From Phytophthora colocasiae (taxonomy: Eukaryota > Oomycota > Peronosporomycetes > Peronosporales > Peronosporaceae), in assembly GCA_018806915.1 (NCBI GenBank), contig JAGKQI010000083.1, positions 1 to 64,000 on the forward strand: a stretch of DNA of 64,000 nt, given 5' to 3'. The notes under the pieces were generated by a model. It saw only the letters and a list, made by a program, of their open reading frames with translations, made no database searches and was not told the origin of the DNA. Both the position numbers and the translations under genes were made by a program. Below are positions 20,887 through 28,961 of this stretch, one piece after another; positions within the stretch are counted from its first letter, which is position 1, and each line of letters opens with the position of its first letter.

Positions 20887-22720
20887 CAAGATCGTCCATT
20901 CCACGTAGTGTGCGATGCATCCGACTTTGCAATCGGATGTGCATTGCTGCAACACGATCACGAAGGGCGTGATCGTGTAGTCTACTATCAATCGCGTCAC
21001 CTGAAGCCAGCTGAGCGTAATTATCCCGTACATGACAAGGAGCTCCTTGCCATGAAGTATGCACTCGCAAAGTTCCGAGTGTATCTACTTGGGAGTAGAC
21101 CGTTCGTGGTCTATACAGACCACGCATCATTGCGTACGGCGATTAAGTCGCCGCACATCTCGCAACGTATGGCGAGATGGTTGTCCTTCTTCGCGGAGTA
21201 CAACTTCCGGGTGGAGTACAAACCCGGAAGACTCAATGTAGTGGCCGACGCGTTATCGCGTCGACCTGACTATGCGGAGACGGACGCAGTTGGCATCGTG
21301 AGGACAAGTGTGCCGTCGTCAACGTTGATTGACGACGTGAAGAACACGTATGCAAGGGATGCAGACGCGAAGGGGCTGCTGGAGTTCCTCGCAGCACCTT
21401 CCGACGTGGCACGTCGGAAGCTAACGCCTCATCTTAGGGCTCGTGTACACCGCTATCGTGTACACGAAGGCCTACTGTTGTACAGTGCAGTAGACGACAA
21501 TGCGGATCGCATTGTCGTTCCGAATGATCATGACCTCCGGTTGAGGATCATGTTCGAGTATCACGATACCCCTACGGCAGGGCATCCGGGTCGTGAGAAG
21601 CCATACACTCTTCTCACGCGTGACTTCTACTGGCACCACCAGTACAAGTGGGTGCGCAAGTACGTACGTGCTTGCGAGGTTTGTCAACGCGTGAAGCCTG
21701 CGCGGTTCTCGCAGGCTCCTCTTCAATCACTTCCGACTCCGTCGGAGTGTTGGCAGTCCATGTCCATGGACTTTGTCTTCGGTCTTCCGCCTGACAGCAA
21801 GCGGGGGACGGGCATTGTTGTCTTTGTGGACAGATTCAGGATGGTTCATCTTGCTGCCGTCCCGGCTACTGTTACAGCCGCGCAGACTGCGCGACTGTTT
21901 GTTGACATAGTGTTCAAACACCATGGCATGCCGCTCGACATTGTGTCGGACCGTGATCCACGCTTCACAGCGCGGTTCTGGCTAGAAGTGTTTACACTTT
22001 TTGGTTCACAATTGTCAATGTCGACTGCGGATCATCCGCAGATGGACGGACAGGATAACCTGGTTGTGGAGGGTAACCCTGCGGAGGATAACCTTGAGGA
22101 GGGTAGCCTGGCTGCACCGGTTTGTCTGCTGCGGCGTTTAATGGAGGAGTGTTCGATTCGCGGTATGGTTGGCTTCGGCTGAACAGAGACCAAACGTGTC
22201 AACCGTGTATTGGGTGACACGTTGAACAGCTACGCTCACTCGTTCCCGCACTGGAGTGAGCGCTTGCCGATGGCAGAGTTTGGCATCAACAACTCGGTAC
22301 ATGCCTCGACAGGGTTTACCCCGTTCTACGTGAATGCCATGAGGAATCCACGATTGCCGAGCATGCTCGGTGGGGTAGCTTCCTCCTTAAGTGGTGGAGG
22401 ATCTACGGTTGCGTCCAAACAACCGCAGAATGCACTTGATAGCAGCACACTATCACGATCGTCATGGTCATAGCGTTGACCATGCGGAGGGAGTGTTCCC
22501 ACCCCGTCCGCCGCCGTTGCGTGACGCGCGTGGAGCGATCCGCTGGATTGTGGAGCGGATCGTGGCTCATAAGAGAACGAACTCTCAAGGGGTTCGTTTT
22601 CGTATTCGTTGGAGAGGATTTCCTCCCCAGCGGGATACGTGGGAGCCGCGGAACGTCCTGATGGAGGACGTTCCGGAAATGGTGAGGGCGTACGAAGCCC
22701 ACCATAACTTGCAGGGGTAA
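20881..22720 (+). pseudogene. Gypsy D RNase H, integrase and chromodomain (broken)
   Basis: RNase H (FHVVCDASDFAIGCALLQ, AERNYPVHDKELLAMKYALAKF, YTDHASLRTAI, ADALSRRPDY). Integrase HHCC (YHDTPTAGHPGREK ... CEVCQRVKP), Asp in SMSMDFVFGLP and in IVSDRDPRF; the Glu-bearing VNRVLGDTLNS lies after a 133-bp insert (22054-22186) that ends the frame at 22182. A chromodomain closes the protein on plus at 22391-22720 (AIRWIVERIVAH, FRIRWRGFPPQRDTWEP). The GPY/F module present in C is missing between MLGG and the chromodomain, in both D copies. The chromodomain would direct integration to modified chromatin. Confidence 0.85.
22054..22186. other. About 133-bp insertion in the D integrase gene
   Basis: Present in this D copy and absent from D3 (compare 39950-39985). 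It follows GACGGACAG and ends GAACAG, so ACAG occurs at both edges; whether this is a target duplication is unclear. It contains three GGATAACCT/GGGTAACCCT-like words. I do not recognise it. Confidence 0.6.
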
Positions 22721-22947
22721 GCCCTGCACAGGGAGTGCTGCGGTCAGCCACAGCACTCGGAGCTTCGCGTAGCTCAAGACGAGCACGGAGCTCCTTGATG
22801 TGATCGGGTACACGGACAAGCGTGTACCTCAGGAGATCACGTTCAGTGAGGCGTGTTGCCAAGGGTTGGCAACACGGACAGGATGTTCCAAAGGGAACGG
22901 CACATGGGATTCCCGCTTCCATGCATTGTTCATGGAGGCGTTCACAC

Positions 22948-23751
22948 TTACCACGAGTAGTAGCGCTCGCGAGTCGCGACGACGCGCTCGCGATACGCCT
23001 TCGGATCTTTGTTGAAGTTTTCAACAAAGGCATTCCATGATTGACAAAGTGCCTGCCACTCTGGGACTATGCTTTTGCGCGAAGTCTTCTTCGCTGCAAA
23101 GTATCGGAGCTCATGGAAGAGCCCGATGTAATAGTCGCGTCTTTGAGTGTCTGACTCAAAGACAGTCTTCATAGCGACTTCGTCGTTATTGATACTGTTG
23201 CATGAGTACAATAGTATCGGGTTCGGTGGTGAACTTGCACCGAACCGGTCGTGGATTTCTGCCTCAGTAGGCATCCATGATGCGCGCACTGGCGGATCAG
23301 TGCGCGAGGCAGTGAGCGCCCTCGACATGGGGGACGCTTCTTCACCACTGCGCGGACGCTTTGAGCTGGAAGCGTCCGAGACCTCATCACGAGGTCGTCG
23401 TGACCCCAAGGGCGGGTTTGACGTGTCTTCGGATGAAGACACGGGAGCAGGAGTGTCCTGTTCGACTTCTCCTTCTTCAGACTCATCGTAATCGATGAGT
23501 TCTGTTTCATCTCCGAAGAGCTCTTGGAGATTGATGGCAGGGTGTTTGATCCCTGCCAGGAAGGAAGACTTCTTCCCATGCTTCTCCTTGTGGAGAGCAT
23601 GGTAGTCGGTGACAGAGAGCTTCTCTGTCGAACCACTGGGAGAAGCAGTGCTAGTGGGCACTGCTGAGAGTGTAGTTCCTGCTGCAGAGGGAGCAGGAGG
23701 GGCTTGCGTGTCCGCAGGAGCGGACGAAGACGTGGGCGTTGGCGAGTCCAT
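22948..23751 (-). CDS. Antisense ORF of Gypsy D (267 aa)
   Basis: Convergent with pol and ending 228 bases from its 3' end; it starts about 100 bases from the 3' LTR. ATG at 23751 (MDSPTPTSSSAPADTQ) is chosen over an upstream TTG. The first half is Ser/Pro/Ala-rich with KLSVTDYHALHKEKHGKKSS and the acidic LIDYDESEEGEVEQD; a basic SSSKRPRSG may be a nuclear signal. The second half looks folded (YYIGLFHELRYFAAKK, EWQALCQSWNAFVENFNKD, AYRERVVATRERYYSW). The TAA stop lies within GGTAAGT, a perfect splice donor, and the +1 frame immediately beyond encodes a Cys-rich stretch (GKCERLHEQCMEAGIPC). The ORF is intact in both D copies. Function unknown; not a recognisable gag. Confidence 0.68.
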   Translation of the reverse strand: MDSPTPTSSSAPADTQAPPAPSAAGTTLSAVPTSTASPSGSTEKLSVTDYHALHKEKHGKKSSFLAGIKHPAINLQELFGDETELIDYDESEEGEVEQDTPAPVSSSEDTSNPPLGSRRPRDEVSDASSSKRPRSGEEASPMSRALTASRTDPPVRASWMPTEAEIHDRFGASSPPNPILLYSCNSINNDEVAMKTVFESDTQRRDYYIGLFHELRYFAAKKTSRKSIVPEWQALCQSWNAFVENFNKDPKAYRERVVATRERYYSW

Positions 23752-23840
23752 TGCGAAATGAACTCGGGTTTTCTCTCGGGGACTTGACGGTCTTGTCAAG
23801 TTCTGTCGATTGACGTATCGGGACCGCTACGTCGAATCTT

Positions 23841-23853
23841 AACGGGGGGATGG
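23841..23853 (+). other. Gypsy D polypurine tract
   Basis: AACGGGGGGATGG directly before the LTR start TGTAACGGGG. It fixes the plus orientation of this half of D; the same tract (reverse complement) follows the LTR of D3 at 38291-38303. Confidence 0.75.
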
Positions 23854-24303
23854 TGTAACGGGGTTACACGTACAAGTGGTGTAACCACTTGTAACTCTAA
23901 CAGTTGCGATAACTGTTAGAGGTTGGAATTGGGCCTCAGACCTTGGTGTGCTGTACAAACCAATGGATACATAGGCGAACCACATCATTGGGTGGTTCGT
24001 GTGCATTTGTTCCTGTTATTGGTAGAAAGTAACGGATTTCTACCAATCATTGAGCAGAGTTTCTGCCAACCACACGTTGGCAGAGCCTTTAGATATAGAT
24101 CAATCAGTTTTAGGAGGTTCCATAATGGCTTCGTGCCAAATTCAATAACAGTTCTCATTTTTACTGTATTTTGCAGTTAATTTAGTTTTATTTGACTTAT
24201 TTAAATAAGTATACTTAAATTAAGTCTACTCAAAATTGCACGCTTCCTCATACACGTAAGCGCACGTGTACGCCACCTAATAGGTCTAAGCAGACCCATT
24301 ACA
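23854..24303 (+). repeat. Gypsy D 3' LTR
   Basis: 450 bp, TGTAACGGGG to CCCATTACA; nearly identical to 37841-38290 and 98 percent alike to 18303-18751. It is followed by CTTCT (24304-24308), half of the target duplication. Confidence 0.92.
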
Positions 24304-24952
24304 CTTCTGCTTCCTAGCAGAGGTGGGTTCATGACTCGCCAAAGCTGCACTAGGAGAGAGGTGCGTAGCACCTAAGGTCTTCGACCTCCAATCGATCCAG
24401 GGCTCGTGGCGTTTCAGCCACGCCATACCAAGGATGATGTCGTACCTCGAATCCAGGTCAAGGACCAAGCAGCGCTCCACGCTGTCGAAGTCCAAGAACT
24501 TCAGCCGTAGGTCCATGGGGACCTTGGCTACCGTGACACGGACGCCCGTCGCTAGACGGACAGTGACTGTGTCACCTCTTCGCGCTCGTAGCGTCTCAGC
24601 GTATTGCTGACTACCGTGGAGCGTCTGACGTAGTTGCCAGACGCCCCCGAATCGATCAACACGATCAACGGCGTCTCAAAGCCCTTCACGTCCACCTGGA
24701 CGACCTGCAAGCCCTGCTTGCTCACACGTTCCGTGTTAAAGAGCACGGAGCTCTTCGGGACTGAGCCCCAGTGCCTCTCACGCACTGCAGAACTCAGTTC
24801 TTCCCCAGTAGACCGCCCCGCGTCTACTGGGAGTCGGCGTTTCCCTGGGCAGAGCCCAAAGCGGGACCCGCGACAGGGTTGCGGCCATACTGGCCGGCGC
24901 GCTCTTTCGCAGAGGGCAGTTGTGCCTCAGATGTGTGGGACTATCACACGTG
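24304..24952 (-). pseudogene. Gypsy C zinc-knuckle end and protease
   Basis: Read from 24952: the second half of a CCHC knuckle (CDSPTHLRHNC), the protease active site LIVLIDSGASGNYVRR, then YDIILGMAWLKRHEPWIDW. A frameshift lies between 24552 and 24520. The upstream half of the knuckle (MSTRRCY) is on the far side of Tc1. The ORF is cut at 24303 by Gypsy D and continues on the plus strand from 18757. Confidence 0.82.
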
Positions 24953-24954
24953 TA

Positions 24955-25180
24955 CAGACCTGGCCAAAAGGATAGGACACCCCATAAATGTTAGGTTTTC
25001 TCAGCCAATCTGCGGTCTTTCTTATCGCCATTTGCACCAATAAAAGCGTATTTCGTGCTGATCGGGCCTATCAAATTTGAGCTTCATCGGAGAAAACTTG
25101 AGTGACTTTCAATACAACAGTCCGATTTTGAGCCTGGTCAAAAGGATAAGACACTTTTTTATACTTGAGTTTTGTATTGG
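24955..25180 (+). repeat. Tc1 left inverted repeat (IR/DR type)
   Basis: It opens CAGACCTGGCCAAAAGGATA and carries a second, inner copy near 25131 (GAGCCTGGTCAAAAGGATAA). Two direct copies of a transposase site within each long inverted repeat is the IR/DR layout known from Sleeping Beauty-like elements. Confidence 0.9.
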
Positions 25181-25253
25181 AGGAGGATTGTTCAGAGCGC
25201 ACTTCGCTCAAATTCAGCTTCCCCCCACAGCACTTGGAGTTGTCCCGCTCAAA

Positions 25254-26246
25254 ATGGGCCGAAAGCAGCAGCAGTTCAAGAAAGGTCAGATAACAGCACT
25301 TTCAAGTCAAGGATGCAGTGTGAAGCAAATTGCAGAGTCTCTAAAGCGCTCAAGGACGGTAGTGACAAACGTTTTAAAAGATCCGGGTAGTTATGGCCAG
25401 CGATTTAAGAAATGTCGCCCTAGTAAGCTCACCGGTCGCGACTGCCGTCGTATTGCTTGCGCGACGCGGCAGGGGACGCTAAGCTCATCAAAGCTAGCAG
25501 AACAGCTGGAGCTTGGCGTCTCCAGTCGCACTGTGCGGCGATTTCTAACTTCTACAGAGCTGTTCAAGTACGTCAAGATGAACAAGGCGCCTAAGCTCAC
25601 AGAGACTCACATGAAGGCACGAATCAAGTGGGCGGAAGAGTATCATGACTGGGGTGAACGAAACTGGAGGAAAACAGTTTTTTCTGACGAAAAGAAATGG
25701 AATTTAGATGGACCTGACGGCCTTAAATGCTACTGGCGCTGCCTGGAAGACGAGCCGAAGGTGAGGTTCAGCCGCCAGAATGGTGGAGGCTCTGTCATGG
25801 TGTGGGGGGGATTTTGGGCTGATGGGACTACGGCTCTTGCGTTTTTGGACGGCAAGCAAGATTCTCATGGGTATGTGTATACGCTGTCGGAGTTTCTTCT
25901 CCCTGCAGCTTATCGACGGTTTGGCACCGACTATACTTTCCAGCAAGACAACGCTAGTATTCACTCTTCCAAAGTTACGGAAGAATTTTTAAAGGAGCAT
26001 GTTGTGCACGTGATGGAGTGGCCAGCCCTCTCACCGGATCTAAATCCTATCGAAAATATTTGGGGCTATTTGGCGGGCAAGGTTTACGAAGGCGGTCGCC
26101 AGTATTTGACGAAAGATGACCTCATTCGAGAGATCAAGCGTCAGTGGGAGCGATTACCGAAAACGTATCTCGAAAAACTTGTTTTGTCTATGAAAAAGAG
26201 GTGCATTGAGGTCCTTAAAGCGGATGGTAAGACAATTAAGCGCTGA
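25254..26246 (+). CDS. Tc1/mariner transposase, DD34E (330 aa)
   Basis: Cut-and-paste transposase acting in the nucleus on TA targets. ATG at 25254 (MGRKQQQFKKGQ) fits the usual length of about 340 residues; the frame is open further upstream but only through the inverted repeat. N-terminal helix-turn-helix: ITALSSQGCSVKQIAESLKR, then KLTGRDCRRIACATRQ and the ELGVSSRTVRRFL second HTH. Catalytic triad: Asp in FSDEKKWNLDG, Asp in FQQDNASIHSS, Glu in SPDLNPIENIWG, so DDE with about 34 residues between the last two. A GGGSVMVWGGF signature lies between the first two. There is no frameshift or stop. It could still be active. Confidence 0.95.
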   Translation: MGRKQQQFKKGQITALSSQGCSVKQIAESLKRSRTVVTNVLKDPGSYGQRFKKCRPSKLTGRDCRRIACATRQGTLSSSKLAEQLELGVSSRTVRRFLTSTELFKYVKMNKAPKLTETHMKARIKWAEEYHDWGERNWRKTVFSDEKKWNLDGPDGLKCYWRCLEDEPKVRFSRQNGGGSVMVWGGFWADGTTALAFLDGKQDSHGYVYTLSEFLLPAAYRRFGTDYTFQQDNASIHSSKVTEEFLKEHVVHVMEWPALSPDLNPIENIWGYLAGKVYEGGRQYLTKDDLIREIKRQWERLPKTYLEKLVLSMKKRCIEVLKADGKTIKR

Positions 26247-26292
26247 TACATATCGTGTGCAGGTGTGGCTAGTAGTTCAACTTCAACTCAAG

Positions 26293-26516
26293 CAATACAA
26301 AACTCAAGTATAAAAAAGTGTCTTATCCTTTTGACCAGGCTCAAAATCGGACTGTTGTATTGAAAGTCACTCAATTTTTCTCCGATGAATCTCAAATTTG
26401 ATAGGCCCGATCAGCACGAAATACGCTTTTATTGGTGCAATGGCGATAAGAAAGACCGCGGATTGGCTGAGAAAACCTAACATTTATGGGGTGTCCTATC
26501 CTTTTGGCCAGGTCTG
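26293..26516 (-). repeat. Tc1 right inverted repeat (IR/DR type)
   Basis: Mirror of the left repeat, with the inner site near 26325-26345 and the outer site at 26497-26516. Only a few differences from the left are visible (for example AATTTTTC versus AACTTGAG-side bases, and one-base indels). Confidence 0.9.
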
Positions 26517-26518
26517 TA

Positions 26519-27358
26519 GCACCGGCGGGTGCTCATACGCTGCACCGCAACCCGTAGTTCGGCTACTTCGTCTTCAGCATAGCTGAGGTCCATAGGCTCG
26601 GGTCCACCGGACCCTGTGCTGTTAGCACCGACCCTCGACAACTTAAAGTTGTGTTCGGCATTCAATGCCACGCTGACAGCGTCTTCGAAGCTGCGGGGGC
26701 TCTGACGGAATGCCTCCGTCCTGGCCACGCCAGCTCGCAAGCCTTCCACGAAGATGGTCACAGCGACCACCTCAGGAAGAGGATCGGCAGCCATGCCGGC
26801 AATGAGCGTGCACAGCTCTTAGACATAGTCCACCAGATCCTTCTTGCCTTGACGGCAAGCAAGGAAGCGTGATCGCACGCGATACGCCTGGTTAGGCGGA
26901 GCAAACACTTGCGTGAGCTTGGCCTTTAGCTCACCCCAAGTGGGGAAGGCCGCTTCCACCGACGTCCCAGACGTCAAAGCCCATTCTCGTGCTCGCCCTT
27001 CGAGCTTAGAGATGGCAAACGCCACGCGTTGTCCCTCCAACTGGAGTATAGCGGCCCCCATGGCCATTTCGACCTCTCGGGTCCACAATAGGAGGTTTTC
27101 TCCTTCCTGTCCTTGGAAGGTCTTCACGCTGAGCGTGACAGGCTTAGCTCTCGGAGCGGGATTAACTCCCTTTACATTACGTTGAATGTGTTCGACGAGA
27201 GCGTTCTCATACGAGGCAAATGCTTCGAGGCGCGCGTTGACGGCCTCTGGCCCCTGAGACGCAAGGTGCGCCATACCTTCAGGGCCTGCAAGGATGTAAG
27301 CTTGTTAAGCGTGTCCTGCTGACTCGGAGTCAAGTGAGCGTATGCTTCTTGCTCCATT
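26519..27358 (-). pseudogene. Gypsy C gag (broken)
   Basis: Start at about 27358 ([20 protein letters not shown]), about 55 bases after the LTR. A frameshift near 27260 leads to [20 protein letters not shown], then capsid [69 protein letters not shown] at 26817-26819 (probably CAA) interrupts before ELCTLIAGM. The end is PEPMDLSYAED and MSTRRCY, the first half of the zinc knuckle split by Tc1. Confidence 0.85.
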
Positions 27359-27394
27359 CTCACAGAGAAACAGTCTTCAACTCAGGAGTTGGAT

Positions 27395-27412
27395 TGACTA
27401 CAAGTGCTACCA
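27395..27412 (-). other. Gypsy C primer-binding site
   Basis: Minus strand TGGTAGCACTTGTAGTCA, two bases inside the LTR. It shares its first 11 bases with the D site. Confidence 0.68.
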
Positions 27413-27414
27413 GA

Positions 27415-27836
27415 TGCAGCGGGGCTGCGTAGAGGTGCACGGCACAGAGGAAGTTTAGGTGACTCGTAGAGTCCTGCTTGCAAAGCACTAGCCTTCGGTT
27501 CTACACAACAACCAAGTAATCCACTAAATACGGGACTAACACTATTAGTGTCCCTAAATAAAAGGACTAACACTAATTATGTGAAATGCAAACTGATTTT
27601 TATTGACTTTATTGCCCTAATCCTAAATGTAACGGATTTAGTATCTAGCATACTAAATCCTAATCAAAATGCAACGTGAGGCTCTGAGGCCATCTACGTA
27701 TCTACTCGTGTGTGCCACACCATTATGTACCCACATAAATGTATCCATGAGTGTCACACACCATTATGTACCCACATAAATGTATCCACGTGTGTCACAC
27801 ACCAATGAGAAACATTCGTGTAACATCCCCGTTACA
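27415..27836 (-). repeat. Gypsy C 5' LTR
   Basis: 422 bp, TGTAACGGGG (27836) to CCGCTGCA (27415). It contains two copies of a 37-base unit with CACACCATTATGTACCC (27715-27790) that the 3' LTR lacks. A 37-bp orphan stretch (27837-27873) separates it from the next LTR. Confidence 0.82.
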
Positions 27837-27873
27837 CATGTAGAGATAGTCCCAGTGTATGAGCTCATTAGGA

Positions 27874-28860
27874 TGTGGTGTAGTGGATCCACTGGAAGGA
27901 GCAGGGATCCAACGTTCACACACGGCGCCCAGATACTGACTAACGGAGGGGGTACTCCGATAACCGTGGGGGTTGCTGAGGATCACCTTGTGTACGCGTC
28001 AGTGGGCGGTATCTGCTCTCTCAGGAACGGGAGAGTGTACCCAGGCATGAGGGCTTGAACGTCCTTGGCGGGGACTTAGGAGGTTGGACTTGCGTGGGGG
28101 TCCCTGCACACAGGTCCTGGTTGAGGGGATCTTGGTCTTGGACTCGAAGATCAGGTGGATCCTTAGATCCGGGGTTGCCTTGGTGGGTGTGGGAGTCCTT
28201 TTCCTTTACTGTCTTGCTTGCCGCCTCCTGTGGCGGTTGGTCTTGGGGTGGTTGAGAGGTCGAGGGATCCTACGGTTAAGCAATCAACACCGTTGAATCC
28301 GGGGTCTTCACTAGCGTAAGGTAAGCCGGCCAAATCGGGGATCCGGTCTTAGCTGTAGCTAGGTAGGCGTAGTAACTTGCCGGAGCACTAAGGGGAAGCC
28401 AATACACTATCCTCTTCCCTTGTCCTAAGTCCTGAAGAAGTCCACTTGCGCACTAGAAGGTAAATTCGACTCTCTGATTTATGGTTAGCCAGTTTCTCAT
28501 CCTGTACCCTATCTTTCCCATCGCAAATCTCTATCTTGGATCATGCCGGCTCTCCCGCAGCTGCTTCACTTTGTTGACGTCTTGGATCTTGAGGATCCGA
28601 GGTCGGATCCGAGGATCTGGTGCCCTGGATCGCGGATCCTCTTCTGTCGAGATCCGTACTTAGGCAAGTGGGATCCGAACTTAAGATGGCGGGATCCGAA
28701 CTTAGGTCAGCCAGGCCTACCGGATCCTAACTTAGGATCCGTCCTGGAGTAGGCTCAACGTATCAGGTATCCGCCCTTGTCGTAGTCCCATGTCGCACGT
28801 CACCCATCATCGTGGTCGCTCTGCGTCATATCTGCCTTGATTGGGATCCGCTTCACCACA
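27874..28860 (-). repeat. Gypsy F2 3' LTR
   Basis: 987 bp, the same length as the LTR at 41010-41996, and very similar to it in reverse complement. A purine-rich AGGGGCGAT tract follows at 28861-28872 on the minus strand, as expected upstream of a 3' LTR. The left flank (AGGA) has no partner in the window. Confidence 0.88.
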
Positions 28861-28961
28861 ATCGCCCCTGGGACGAGGTCGTTGCCGCACGAAGGTATCA
28901 CGTCGTTCCCATACAAACTCTCCATACAATTCGTCATTCTTCAAATCGCAGCCTCTGCCAG

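Larger units (their letters stand above)
24955..26516 (+). mobile_element. Tc1/mariner transposon, apparently intact
   Basis: 1,562 bp flanked by TA (24953-24954 and 26517-26518). It has long inverted repeats of about 225 bp and one uninterrupted transposase ORF. The TA target is within a Tyr codon of the Gypsy C zinc knuckle. The inverted repeats are almost identical to each other, pointing to recent movement. Confidence 0.95.
9396..27836 (-). mobile_element. Gypsy element 'C', split by nested insertions and a 7.75-kb inversion
   Basis: The two ends are the same LTR family (9396-9806 and 27415-27836; both TGCAGCGGGG on the plus strand). Reading minus from the right come a primer site, gag (27358-26519), Tc1, the zinc knuckle and protease (24952-24304). 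The linker, RT and RNase H of C then reappear on the plus strand at 18757-20880, and integrase plus antisense ORF at 13132-9871 on the original strand. Between them lies Gypsy D, also split. The LTRs have diverged noticeably in their promoter-side halves, so C is older than D. No target duplication is recognisable at the outer ends (CAAAC versus CATGT). Confidence 0.78.

Noticed and set aside
22326..23033. Minus-strand ORF of 235 codons after the D antisense ORF (and its twin at 39111-39818)
   Set aside because: Its last two thirds are antisense to the chromodomain; only the first 80 or so residues (Cys-rich) lie outside it, so it was not listed as a gene, merely noted as a possible frame continuation.
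23941..24180. Repeated 85-codon ORF in each D LTR (also 18425-18682 and 37964-38221)
   Set aside because: Identical in three places because the LTR is; it covers LTR hairpins and ends at the AT-rich segment, with no protein-like features.
18303..24303. Inverted 450-bp repeats at both ends, resembling a foldback DNA transposon
   Set aside because: Both are Gypsy D LTRs; primer site, polypurine tract and the inverted CTTCT/AGAAG show they were placed in inverted order by a later inversion.
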